64,000 nucleotides of DNA from Mycolicibacterium phlei (GTDB lineage: Bacteria; Actinomycetota; Actinomycetes; Mycobacteriales; Mycobacteriaceae): NCBI RefSeq assembly GCF_001583415.1, contig NZ_CP014475.1, positions 4,960,001 to 5,024,000 of the forward strand. Direction: 5' to 3'. This document shows positions 35,134 to 43,376 of the stretch, in pieces. A program made the position numbers and the translations under genes. How positions within the stretch are numbered: position 1 is the stretch's first letter; every line of letters starts with the position of its first letter. Below the pieces are notes generated by a model, which had not been told where the DNA came from, ran no database searches, and saw only the letters and a list, made by a program, of their open reading frames with translations.

Positions 35134-36969
35134 TCAGAAGGCGCTCTCGGCCAGGTCCATCACGGCCAGGTCGACGTTCTCGATGATGCGGCGTTCGGCG
35201 CTCAGCCGCGGTAGCACGTTCTTGGCGAAGAACTTCGCGGCGGCGACCTTGCCCTGGTAGAACAACCGGTCCGCTTCGCCGGGGCCGCCGTCGAGCGCGG
35301 CCAGCGCCACCTCGGCCTGCACCAGCAGCAGCCAGCCGATCACCAGGTCGCCGAAGGCCAGCAGGAACGGCACCGACTCCAGCCCGAGCCGGTACAGCTC
35401 GCGGGCGTCCTTCTGCGCCGACAGCAGATAGCCGGTCAGCGTCGTCACCATCGCCTGCGCGTCGGCCAGCGCGGCGGCCAGTGCCGCACGGGCCTCGGCG
35501 AGTTCGGGACGGGCGCCGTCGCTGTCGAGGAACTTCTGGATCTGCCCGGCCAGATGCCCCAGCGCGACACCCTGGTCGCGGGCGATCTTGCGGAAGAAGA
35601 AGTCCTGCGCCTGGATGGCCGTGGTGCCCTCGTAGAGCGAGTCGATCTTGGCGTCGCGGATGTACTGCTCGATCGGGTAGTCCTGCAGGAAGCCCGAACC
35701 GCCGAAGGTCTGCAGCGACTCGGTCAGGCACTGGTAGGCCCGCTCGGACCCCACGCCCTTGACGATCGGCAGCAGCAGGTCGTTGATCCGCTCGGCCAGA
35801 TCCGCGTCCGCACCCGAAACCAGTTGCGCCGCAGCGGGATCCTGATGGGCAGCGGTGTAGAGGTACAGCGCCCGCAGACCTTCGGCGTAGGACTTCTGCA
35901 CCATCAGCGCCCGGCGCACGTCCGGGTGGTGGATGATCGTCACCCGCGGCGCGGTCTTGTCGGTCATCTGCGTCATGTCCGCGCCCTGCACCCGGGTCTT
36001 GGCGTACTCCAGCGCGTTCAGATACCCGGTGGACAGCGTCGCGATCGCCTTGGTGCCCACCATCATCCGGGCGTACTCGATGACCCGGAACATCTGGGCG
36101 ATGCCGTTGTGGGTGTCGTTGACCAGCCAGCCGACCGCCGGGATGCCGTGCTGACCGAAGGTCAGCTCGCACGTCGCCGACACCTTCAGGCCCATCTTGT
36201 GCTCGACGTTGGTGACGAAAACGCCGTTGCGTTCCCCGATCTCACCGGTCTGCGGATCGAAGTGGTACTTCGGCACCAGGAACAGGCTCAGGCCCTTGGT
36301 GCCCGGTCCGGCGCCCTCGGGGCGGGCCAGCACCACATGCATGATGTTCTCGAACAGGTCGTCGGTGTCACCGTTGGTGATGAACCGCTTCACCCCGTCG
36401 ATGTGCCAGGTGCCGTCGGGCTGCTGGATGGCCTTGGTGCGGCCGGCGCCGACGTCGGAACCCGCGTCGGGCTCGGTGAGCACCATCGTGGCGCCCCAGT
36501 TGCGTTCCATCATCAGCCCGGCCCAGTGGCGCTGCTGTTCGTTGCCGATGCCGTAGATGATCTCGGCCATCTTGGAGCCGGCCTGGTACATGAACGCCGC
36601 CGGGTTCGCGCCGAGCGCGAGCTCGTTGATCGCCCACTCGACGGCGGCAGGCACCTCCACCCCGCCGATCTCCTCGGGCACGCCGACGCGGTACCACTCC
36701 CCCGCGTGCCAGGCGCGGAACGACTTCTTGAACGCCTCGGGCAGCCGCACCGTGTGGGTCTCGGGGTCGAACACCGGCGGATTGCGGTCCCCGTCGGCGA
36801 ACGACTCGGCCAGCGGCCCCTCCGCCTGGCGTGCCGCCTCCTCGAGCATCTGCCGGACCGAGTCGGCGTCCAGGTCACCGAACTCGCCGGTGGTCAGCAC
36901 CTTCTCCAGTTGGAGCACTTCGAAGAGGTTGAACTCGAGATCGCGGACATTGCTCTTGTAGTGGCCCAT
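35134..36969 (-). CDS. Acyl-CoA dehydrogenase, FadE5 paralogue
   Basis: The 611-residue enzyme has exactly the length of FadE5 and aligns along its whole length (start MGHYKSNVRDLEFNLFEVLQ, MVLTEPDAGSDVGAGRTKAIQ, catalytic Glu447 in LYEGTTAIQ, end VMDLAESAF). It should be a flavin-dependent acyl-CoA dehydrogenase, probably with a different chain-length or branch preference. GGAAGGA lies upstream of the chosen ATG at 36969. A separate inverted repeat upstream suggests its own regulator. It is not part of the M. tuberculosis order here and may be a duplication of fadE5. Confidence 0.92.
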   Translation of the reverse strand: MGHYKSNVRDLEFNLFEVLQLEKVLTTGEFGDLDADSVRQMLEEAARQAEGPLAESFADGDRNPPVFDPETHTVRLPEAFKKSFRAWHAGEWYRVGVPEEIGGVEVPAAVEWAINELALGANPAAFMYQAGSKMAEIIYGIGNEQQRHWAGLMMERNWGATMVLTEPDAGSDVGAGRTKAIQQPDGTWHIDGVKRFITNGDTDDLFENIMHVVLARPEGAGPGTKGLSLFLVPKYHFDPQTGEIGERNGVFVTNVEHKMGLKVSATCELTFGQHGIPAVGWLVNDTHNGIAQMFRVIEYARMMVGTKAIATLSTGYLNALEYAKTRVQGADMTQMTDKTAPRVTIIHHPDVRRALMVQKSYAEGLRALYLYTAAHQDPAAAQLVSGADADLAERINDLLLPIVKGVGSERAYQCLTESLQTFGGSGFLQDYPIEQYIRDAKIDSLYEGTTAIQAQDFFFRKIARDQGVALGHLAGQIQKFLDSDGARPELAEARAALAAALADAQAMVTTLTGYLLSAQKDARELYRLGLESVPFLLAFGDLVIGWLLLVQAEVALAALDGGPGEADRLFYQGKVAAAKFFAKNVLPRLSAERRIIENVDLAVMDLAESAF

Positions 36970-37139
36970 GACCAGCGTCCTTCCCTCGCGCGGATGGCCC
37001 GAGCGTAGCCGTCGCGGCGTTGCTGAAAGGTGAGTTCTCCGCGAGCCGCGACATACCGGGCCGGAATACGTGCGCAACCATAATCGCGCCGCGGCCCGCC
37101 GCCCGAGCCACATCGGCACCTGCGGGAGCCGTGTGAGCG

Positions 37140-37169
37140 GGAATACAACCGCCGGTGGGTTGTGTTTCC
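37140..37169. promoter_or_regulatory. Imperfect inverted repeat upstream of the fadE5 paralogue
   Basis: GGAATACAACC (37140-37150) and GGTTGTGTTTCC (37158-37169) are inverted copies, with one extra base in the right arm, around the 7-nt centre GCCGGTG. It lies about 170 nt upstream of the fadE gene and 38 nt before the small ORF at 37207. It could be an operator or an RNA hairpin. The rest of the 237-nt gap (36970-37206) shows nothing recognisable. Confidence 0.4.
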
Positions 37170-37206
37170 GGTTCTATGCTGACCGTCCTGTCCGGGGAGG
37201 CACCCG

Positions 37207-37332
37207 ATGTGGGTCGTTGAGCTCAACATCGCCGGCCACCAGTTCACCCACCGGGTGCGCCACCGCCGGGTTCGCCGCCCGCTGCGGCTGGGGGTGCGGA
37301 CCCTCAGCTGGCGACCGGCGTCGCTGCGCTGA
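37207..37332 (+). CDS. Possible 41-residue arginine-rich protein
   Basis: ATG 37207 is preceded at a good distance by GGGGAGG. The frame encodes MWVVELNIAGHQFTHRVRHR and continues Arg-rich to a TGA at 37332, overlapping the 3' end of the convergent reductase gene by 29 nt. It has no recognised relatives. The ribosome site is the main support; it may be chance. Confidence 0.25.
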   Translation: MWVVELNIAGHQFTHRVRHRRVRRPLRLGVRTLSWRPASLR

Positions 37333-37849
37333 CCCGGCGCCAGCGTGCACACAGGAACTCCCCGTTGACCCCCGACTCGGTGAGCACCCATTCTGAGCGC
37401 ACCGGCAGCACCGGCGCGCCCGCGCCCAGTGTGCACGGGGCATAGCTGACGATCATCTCGTCGACCAGGCCCGCGGCCACGAACTGCGCGGCCACATCAC
37501 CGCCGCCGAGCACCCACACATCCCTGCCTGCCGCGGCGGCGACCAGCTGCGGATGCAGGTCGGCCACGTCACCGGCGAAAGTCTTTACCGGATGGTTGTT
37601 TTCGATGATGTTGCGGCGACGGGTGAGTACCCACGACGGCTGCTCGTACATCCAGTCGCCGGGCTGGTTGCGCACGATCCACTCGTAGGTCGTCGACCCC
37701 ATCACGATCGCGCCGATCGTCGTGTTGAACGCGTCGTAGCCGAACGGGCCGTCCGGATCGATGTTCCGGGTGATCAGCCAGTCCAGGCTGTCGTCGGCGT
37801 CGACGATGTAACCGTCGATGCTGGACGCGGTGTAGTACACGGTCGCCAA
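37304..37849 (-). CDS. Dihydrofolate reductase-like protein (RibD C-terminal domain family)
   Basis: The 181-residue protein begins VYYTASSIDGYIVD, has IVMGSTTYEWI and the cofactor-loop-like DVWVLGGGDVAAQFVAAGLVDEM, the pattern of the RibD/DHFR-like reductase family. These use NADPH; the natural substrate is usually unknown. It begins one base after the stop of the AraC-DinB gene, so the two form an operon and may share a substrate or stress. Confidence 0.87.
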   Translation of the reverse strand: MATVYYTASSIDGYIVDADDSLDWLITRNIDPDGPFGYDAFNTTIGAIVMGSTTYEWIVRNQPGDWMYEQPSWVLTRRRNIIENNHPVKTFAGDVADLHPQLVAAAAGRDVWVLGGGDVAAQFVAAGLVDEMIVSYAPCTLGAGAPVLPVRSEWVLTESGVNGEFLCARWRRVSAATPVAS

Positions 37850-37850
37850 T

Positions 37851-38774
37851 TCAGTTGCCTCTCATCCATTCCAACGGATCGCCGAAGTCGGTCTGCACGC
37901 CGTGCCTGGCGAGCATGCCGCGGACCAGTAAGCGCCGGTGCGCCGCGTAGGTGAGCACGTGCGCGATGATCCCGTACAGCTGAAACGACTCCGGCGGGTC
38001 GCACAGCGCGTCGATCACGATGTCGCCAAGGCGACCGTCGGCGGAGTACTGCGCCACCATCTGCGTCCACCGCGCGCCGATCTCGTCGTGGTGGGCGGCC
38101 AACCGCGCCGGGGTGCTCACCGCCGCGCGGGTGGGCGTGCGGTCCGGGAAGTCGCGGCCCTCGATCGTGGCCAGCCACACCTGTTTGGTCCACACGATCG
38201 CGCCGAGGACGTCACCGACGCTGGTCTCCGGCCCGTCCCAGGGCAACACCACCCGGCCGGGTGAGATCTCTTGTCGCCATTGCTCGTCGGTGAGCGCGCG
38301 GGCCTGCTCGAGGAGGTGGCCGGTGTCGGCGACGTCGTGCGCCACCATCAACTGGGACACGTCGGGCTGTTTCATGTCGCCTGCGCCGTCGAGCCACAGC
38401 GACGCGGGTGGATGGAAGTGCAGGCCGTTGGGCGCCGGAACACGGAACGCGACGTCGGCGGCGCGTGACGGCGGCACTCCGAAGGTGCGCCGGAACGCGC
38501 GGGAGAACACCTCCGTCGAGGACCAGCCCTCGTCGGCGGCGACGGCGCTGACCTTCTCGCCGCGCTGCAGTCGCCAGGCGGCGCGTTCGAGCATGATGCG
38601 CCGGCGCAGCGCCGCTGGCGGCTCACCGGCCAGCCGACGGACCTCGCGGGAGAAATGGAACTCGGAGGCGTGGCTGCGGCGCGCCATGTCCCCGACGCCG
38701 GCGCTGCCGGCGGCGACGACGGCGTCGAGCAGTTCACGCAGGCGGTCGCGCCGCGGTCCGGGGGTCACGTCCAC
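37851..38774 (-). CDS. AraC-type HTH regulator fused to a DinB-like domain
   Basis: The 307-residue protein has two parts. Residues of about 8-105 form an AraC/XylS DNA-binding domain (SEFHFSREVRRLAGEPPAALRRRIMLE, then STEVFSRAFRRTFGVPPS). Residues of about 140-300 form a DinB/YfiT-like four-helix domain with spaced His residues (HDVADTGHLLEQ, AHHDEIGARW, IIAHVLTYAAHRR). DinB-like proteins often bind metal and use thiols such as mycothiol. A metal- or thiol-sensing regulator of the adjoining reductase is inferred. The ATG at 38774 gives the complete HTH. Confidence 0.82.
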   Translation of the reverse strand: MDVTPGPRRDRLRELLDAVVAAGSAGVGDMARRSHASEFHFSREVRRLAGEPPAALRRRIMLERAAWRLQRGEKVSAVAADEGWSSTEVFSRAFRRTFGVPPSRAADVAFRVPAPNGLHFHPPASLWLDGAGDMKQPDVSQLMVAHDVADTGHLLEQARALTDEQWRQEISPGRVVLPWDGPETSVGDVLGAIVWTKQVWLATIEGRDFPDRTPTRAAVSTPARLAAHHDEIGARWTQMVAQYSADGRLGDIVIDALCDPPESFQLYGIIAHVLTYAAHRRLLVRGMLARHGVQTDFGDPLEWMRGN

Positions 38775-38831
38775 CGAGTATGGCCGCGCACCGCGCCGCA
38801 GAACATGACTTTTTCTGCTGTATCCCGGGGG

Positions 38832-39074
38832 TCAGGGCTCGCCGTGTGTGACGCCGGGGGCGCTGGCCGGGTCGCCGGGCGAGGGCTCGGCGCCGTGGGT
38901 GAGTTCCCTGAGCCGGGCGTTGATCAGTTCGAGCACCGGAATCCGGTTACCGCGCTCGGTCTCATGGTCGAAGACGGCCCGCAGCTGTGATTCGTCGAGA
39001 CCACGGATGCGGTGCCGCAGTTCGGTCAGCGGCTGCTGGTCGTAGTCGGGTATCGGCAGATCGCTCTGCGCCAT
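38832..39074 (-). CDS. Small conserved actinobacterial protein
   Basis: The 80-residue protein contains IPDYDQQPLTELRHRIRGLD, then a short helical segment with RIPVLELINARLREL, a compact domain widespread in actinobacteria whose function is unknown to me. The C-terminus is Pro/Gly-rich. It stands alone, with 57 nt to the AraC-DinB gene upstream region and 124 nt to echA1. Confidence 0.7.
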   Translation of the reverse strand: MAQSDLPIPDYDQQPLTELRHRIRGLDESQLRAVFDHETERGNRIPVLELINARLRELTHGAEPSPGDPASAPGVTHGEP

Positions 39075-39198
39075 GCGCTCTCCTCACAGGTGCGGTTCAC
39101 CGTCGACCCTGGGGAGCGGTCGCGAAGCTGTGCGCGCCGCGCCCGGGGCCGACGTGTCCACACGATTGCCCCGGGCGGCGGCGCTCAAACCCGGGTGT

Positions 39199-39972
39199 CT
39201 AGGTGCCGGTCCACTTCGGCGCGCGCTTCTCGGCGAACGCGATCGCGCCCTCCTTGGCGTCGTTGGAGGCGAAGACCGGGATGAAGATCTCGGCCTGCTT
39301 CTTCCACATCTCCTCGGAGCTCCAGTCGCGCGACTCGGTGATGATCTTCTTGGTCGCGGCGACCGCCAGCGGGCCGTTGGCGGTGATCTTCTGGGCGAAC
39401 TCGATGGCCGCCTCCAGCGCCTTGCCCGGCTCGGCGAGCACGTTGACCATGCCGAGCTCGTGGGCGCGCACCGCGGTGATGCTCTCGCCGGTCAGCGCCA
39501 GCTCCATCGCCAGGTTGTAGGGGATCCGCTGCGGCAGGCGCAGCAGACCGCCGCCGCCGGCCACCAGGCCGCGCTTGACCTCGGGGATGCCGAACGCCGA
39601 CTCCTTGGACGCCACGATGAGGTCGGTGGCCAGGGCCAGCTCGCACCCGCCCGCCAGGCAGTAGCCCTCGACGGCCGCGATCAGCGGCTTGGCCGGCGGC
39701 TTCTCGGTGAAGCCCAGGCCGCGGCCCTTGATGGCGACGTTCTCACCGCGCGCGAACGCCTTGAGGTCCATACCGGCGCTGAACGAGCCGCCGGCACCGG
39801 TGAGGATGCCGACCGACAGGTCCTTGTCCTCGTCGAGGCGGTCCATCGCGTCGGCGAGCCCCTGGCTCACCTCGGCGTTGACCGCGTTCTTGGCCTGCGG
39901 CCGGTTGATGGTGATGATCAGGATCCGGTCGCGCTGCTCGACCAGAACTGACTGTTCGTTGTTATCACTCAC
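39199..39972 (-). CDS. echA1: Enoyl-CoA hydratase EchA1
   Basis: EchA1 is a crotonase-fold enzyme that hydrates trans-2-enoyl-CoA in beta-oxidation. The 257-residue protein shows the oxyanion-hole segments GAGGSFSAGMDLKAF and AVEGYCLAGGCELALATD, with the acidic residue in FGIPEVKRGL, and resembles Rv0222. The start is the GTG at 39972 (MSDNNEQSVLVEQ). The kinase gene ends 32 nt upstream on the same strand. Confidence 0.93.
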   Translation of the reverse strand: MSDNNEQSVLVEQRDRILIITINRPQAKNAVNAEVSQGLADAMDRLDEDKDLSVGILTGAGGSFSAGMDLKAFARGENVAIKGRGLGFTEKPPAKPLIAAVEGYCLAGGCELALATDLIVASKESAFGIPEVKRGLVAGGGGLLRLPQRIPYNLAMELALTGESITAVRAHELGMVNVLAEPGKALEAAIEFAQKITANGPLAVAATKKIITESRDWSSEEMWKKQAEIFIPVFASNDAKEGAIAFAEKRAPKWTGT

Positions 39973-40004
39973 GCGGCTGATCGTAACGGTCCGGACCCGT
40001 CGGA

Positions 40005-41117
40005 CTAGTTGCGCTTCTTGTTTCCGGGGCCCTCGCCGTGACCAGGGCCGTTCCCGCGTCCATTGCCGGGGCCGGGCTCGCGTTTCCTCGGGGGCTTGGG
40101 CGCCTCGACCACCGGTGGTGGCGGCGGTGCCGGTGGGGCTGACGTCGGGGGCGGCGGCAGCGCTGACGTCGGTGTCGGGGACGTCGGCGTCGACGACGGG
40201 TCCGTCGCCAGCGCGAGCACCCCCACCACCAGGGCGACGACACCCGCCGCGGCGACCAGGAGTTTGCGTTCGCGAGACATCCTGCGGCGCAGCGCTTTTC
40301 GGGGAACGAACGGCGACTCCGACGGCGGCACCGGTGCGGCCAACACCTTGGTGGCCGGACGGGTCAGGGCCGCGCGCATCTCGTCGGCGCCGCCGAACCG
40401 TGCCCCGGGGTCGTGGGCGGTGGCCCGCTCGATCGCGGCGGCCAGCGCCGGGTCGGTGTCGGGTCGGACCGCCCGAACCGACCCGGTCACCAGCGGGAAC
40501 GGTGGCCGGCCGGTCAGCGCCTCGTAGCCCAGCACGCCGACGGCGTAGAGATCGTCGGCCACGGTCGCCGGGGCGCCCGCCACCCGCTGCGGGCTCAGGT
40601 ACCCCACCGTGCCGAGCACCAGACCGGTGGCGGTGTGCGCGACTCCGGCGGTCTTGGCGATGCCGAAGTCGGCCAGCTTCACCGTCCCGCCGGCGACCAG
40701 GATGTTGCCGGGTTTGATGTCGCGGTGCAGGATGCCGACCTCGTGCGCGACGGCCAGCGCCGCGAGCACGTCGTGCAGAACGCCACGCACCCGCGGCACG
40801 GGCATCGGGCCTGCGGCGAGTTCGTCGGCCAGGGTGCGGCCGGGCAACCGCTCCATCACGATGTACGGGATCGCGTCGTGGTGACCGAAGTCGTGGACGG
40901 CGACGATGTTGGGGTGGTTGAGCGCGGCGGCGGCGCGGGCCTCGTCCTCGAATCGGCGCCGCATCGCCGGGTCGGCGGCGACCGCCGGGTGCGACAGCTT
41001 GACCGCGACCGGGCGGTGCAGCCGGGTGTCCCAGCCGTCGCGCACCTCGGCCATCCCGCCGCGGCCGAGCACGCCACGCAGTTCGTAGCGGCCCGCCAGC
41101 AGATCGCGGCGCTTCAT
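40005..41117 (-). CDS. Membrane-anchored serine/threonine protein kinase
   Basis: The kinase has 370 residues from ATG 41117 (a TTG three codons upstream is possible). The Hanks-type domain (about 11-265) has the glycine loop LGRGGMAEV, Lys40 in VAVKL, the catalytic loop HRDIKPGN (Asp133) and DFG (Asp150), so it should be active. A basic juxtamembrane segment, one helix (about 285-305) and an outside tail rich in Pro/Ser/Thr and then Gly/Asn (GNGRGNGPGHGEGPG) follow. There are no PASTA repeats. It is not found at this place in M. tuberculosis. It diverges from the KstR-controlled acyltransferase gene. Confidence 0.92.
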   Translation of the reverse strand: MKRRDLLAGRYELRGVLGRGGMAEVRDGWDTRLHRPVAVKLSHPAVAADPAMRRRFEDEARAAAALNHPNIVAVHDFGHHDAIPYIVMERLPGRTLADELAAGPMPVPRVRGVLHDVLAALAVAHEVGILHRDIKPGNILVAGGTVKLADFGIAKTAGVAHTATGLVLGTVGYLSPQRVAGAPATVADDLYAVGVLGYEALTGRPPFPLVTGSVRAVRPDTDPALAAAIERATAHDPGARFGGADEMRAALTRPATKVLAAPVPPSESPFVPRKALRRRMSRERKLLVAAAGVVALVVGVLALATDPSSTPTSPTPTSALPPPPTSAPPAPPPPPVVEAPKPPRKREPGPGNGRGNGPGHGEGPGNKKRN

Positions 41118-41191
41118 ACCCGTCAAGGTATCCGGGCGCTGACGAGGGCAAACCCCGCGAATTGTTCAGCAACGGAGCAGCTCGGCTAAAC

Positions 41192-41205
41192 TAGAACACG
41201 TTCCA
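41192..41205. promoter_or_regulatory. KstR operator TAGAACACGTTCCA upstream of the PlsC-like gene
   Basis: All defined positions of the KstR consensus TNNAACNNGTTNNA are met. The site ends 18 nt before the GTG start at 41224 and immediately follows a TAAACT -10-like box (41187-41192), so binding would block transcription. This places the PlsC-like acyltransferase, and probably the hydrolase behind it, in the sterol-responsive set. Confidence 0.8.
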
Positions 41206-41223
41206 ATTTCTAGGAGGGGTCCC

Positions 41224-42018
41224 GTGACCACAGATCAGCTGACCAAGTGGGATCCGTCGCTGACCGAACAGGTCATGAACGTCACCCGCCCCTTCCTCAA
41301 GCGCTACTTCCGCGCCGAGGTCCGCGGCCTGGACCACATCCCGCCCGGCGGCGCGCTGCTGGTGTCCAACCACTCCGGCGGACTGTTCCCGATGGACGTG
41401 CCGATCCTGGCGGCCGAGTACTACGCCGAGCACGGCTATGACCGCCCGCTGTACACGCTCAGCCACGACATGCTGATGGTCGGGCCCACCGGCGAGTTCT
41501 TCCGCAAGATCGGCTACATCAAGGCCAGCCACCAGAACGCCGACGCCGCGCTGCGCTCGGGCGGGCTGGTCGTGGTGTTCCCCGGCGGCGACTACGACGT
41601 GTACCGGCCCACGTTCAGCGAGAACAAGATCGATTTCGGCGGCCGCACCGGTTATGTGAAGGCCGCGCTGAACGCCGGGGTGCCAATCGTGCCGACGGTG
41701 GGCATCGGCGGGCAGGAGACGCAGATCTTCCTGTCCCGCGGGACGTGGCTGGCCAAGCGACTGGGCCCGATCGCCAAGCTGGCCCGCACCAAGATCGTGC
41801 CGATCTCGTTCGGATTCCCGTTCGGGCTGTCGCTGGTGGTGCCGCCGAACATCCCGCTACCGGCGAAGATCGTCATGAAGGTGCTGCCCCCGATCGACAT
41901 CGTCGCCGAATTCGGGGAAGATCCCGACATCGACGAGGTCGACGCGCACGTGCGCCGGGTGATGCAGCGTGCGCTCGACGAACTGGCCGCCGAACGTCGG
42001 CTGCCGGTGCTGGGCTGA
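41224..42018 (+). CDS. PlsC-like 1-acylglycerol-phosphate acyltransferase
   Basis: The 264-residue protein belongs to the lysophospholipid acyltransferase family: NHSGGLFPMD near 45-55 is the catalytic His/Asp block and VFPGGDYDVYRPTF the second conserved block. It would esterify a glycerol-phosphate-type acceptor at the membrane. The GTG start at 41224 has a strong AGGAGGGG site. A KstR operator lies in its promoter. The alpha/beta-hydrolase gene follows after 27 nt and is likely co-transcribed. Confidence 0.87.
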   Translation: MTTDQLTKWDPSLTEQVMNVTRPFLKRYFRAEVRGLDHIPPGGALLVSNHSGGLFPMDVPILAAEYYAEHGYDRPLYTLSHDMLMVGPTGEFFRKIGYIKASHQNADAALRSGGLVVVFPGGDYDVYRPTFSENKIDFGGRTGYVKAALNAGVPIVPTVGIGGQETQIFLSRGTWLAKRLGPIAKLARTKIVPISFGFPFGLSLVVPPNIPLPAKIVMKVLPPIDIVAEFGEDPDIDEVDAHVRRVMQRALDELAAERRLPVLG

Positions 42019-42045
42019 CGAGTTCTGGAGGGCTCCGATACGACG

Positions 42046-43359
42046 ATGACGGTGCCCGGAATGAGTAGATCCCCGCGCAGATCGCTGTTGAGGCGACGCC
42101 CCAGGCGCCGCTTTCCCCTGCTGCGCGCCACCGCCGAGCTGCTCAACGCCGCCAACGGCGTGCAGCCGCTGGGCCGCGAAGGCTACATCACGCTGCCGGT
42201 GTTCGCGTTCGGCTGGCCGACCACCGAGGCCGCTCCGCTGTATCTGATCGGGTCGGTGCTCGACGCGATCCGGCGCGGGCTGCGCGGCGACTTCCGCGGT
42301 GCGCGGGGCCGAATCGCGTTGGTGCTCACCGTGATCGCGTGGGGGCTGTTGGCGCTGATCAGCTACCGCAACGCGAAGTCGAGGCCGTACTTCGAGGAGC
42401 CGCTGCGCGAGGTGCTCGGCGACGACTACAAGCAGGTCGCGGCGACCTCGCAGCCGATGCGGCGGCGCCGCCCGCGCATCGGGGCGCCGCCCAACGAGCT
42501 GATCCGCCGGCGCTACGTCGAGAAGACCAACACCGTGCAGTACGGCCCGCACGGGCGGGCCAACCGCGCCGACATCTGGCGCCGCGCGGACCTGCCGCGC
42601 GACGCGAAGGCTCCGGTGCTGCTGCAGGTGCCGGGCGGGGCGTGGGCGATCGGCATGCGTCGCCCGCAGGCCTATCCGCTGATGAGCCACATGGCCGAGC
42701 GCGGATGGGTGTGCGTGTCGATCAGCTACCGGGTCAGCCCGCGCAACACGTGGCCGGCGCACATTGTCGACGTCAAGCAGGCGCTGGCGTGGATCAAGGA
42801 GAACATCGCCGACTACGGCGGGGATCCGGACTTCGTCGCGATCACCGGCGGCTCGGCGGGTGGGCACCTGTCGTCGCTGGCGGCGCTGACACCCGACGAT
42901 CCGCAGTGGCAGCCGGGTTTCGAGGACGCCGACACGTCGGTGGTGGCGGCGGTGCCGATCTACGGCCGCTACGACTGGGTGTCCGGCCGGGGCCCGGGAC
43001 GCCGAGAGTTCATCGCGTTCCTGCAGAAGTTCGTGGTCAAGAAGAAGATCACCGAACACCACCAGGTCTTCGTGGACGCCTCGTCGATCATGCGGTTACG
43101 CCCTGATGCGCCACCGTTTTTCATCCTGCACGGCCAGGACGACTCGATCATCCCGGTGCCGGAGGGCCGCGAGTTCGCCGAGAAGCTCAAGGCGGTCTCG
43201 GAGTCGACGGTCATCTACGCCGAGATCCCGCACGCCCAGCACGCGTTCGACTTCTACGGTTCACCGCGCGCGCACTACACCGCCGAGGCGGTGGAGAAGT
43301 TCCTGTCCTGGGTGCACGCGAAGTACCAGCAGGGCAAGCCAGCCGAGCCCGTCGGCTGA
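42046..43359 (+). CDS. Alpha/beta-hydrolase, LipC-like esterase with N-terminal membrane segment
   Basis: The 437-residue protein starts with an Arg-rich segment and a hydrophobic helix (about 85-105), then a hormone-sensitive-lipase-type hydrolase domain: VPGGAWAIG as the oxyanion loop (in place of the usual HGGG), the nucleophile in GGSAGGH, ILHGQDDSIIPV and the final catalytic His in AQHAFDF. It is a paralogue of LipC (44820-46043). The substrate is probably an acylglycerol or other lipid ester. It follows the PlsC-like gene and may share its KstR control. Confidence 0.87.
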   Translation: MTVPGMSRSPRRSLLRRRPRRRFPLLRATAELLNAANGVQPLGREGYITLPVFAFGWPTTEAAPLYLIGSVLDAIRRGLRGDFRGARGRIALVLTVIAWGLLALISYRNAKSRPYFEEPLREVLGDDYKQVAATSQPMRRRRPRIGAPPNELIRRRYVEKTNTVQYGPHGRANRADIWRRADLPRDAKAPVLLQVPGGAWAIGMRRPQAYPLMSHMAERGWVCVSISYRVSPRNTWPAHIVDVKQALAWIKENIADYGGDPDFVAITGGSAGGHLSSLAALTPDDPQWQPGFEDADTSVVAAVPIYGRYDWVSGRGPGRREFIAFLQKFVVKKKITEHHQVFVDASSIMRLRPDAPPFFILHGQDDSIIPVPEGREFAEKLKAVSESTVIYAEIPHAQHAFDFYGSPRAHYTAEAVEKFLSWVHAKYQQGKPAEPVG

Positions 43360-43376
43360 GCCGACTAGTGAGCCCG

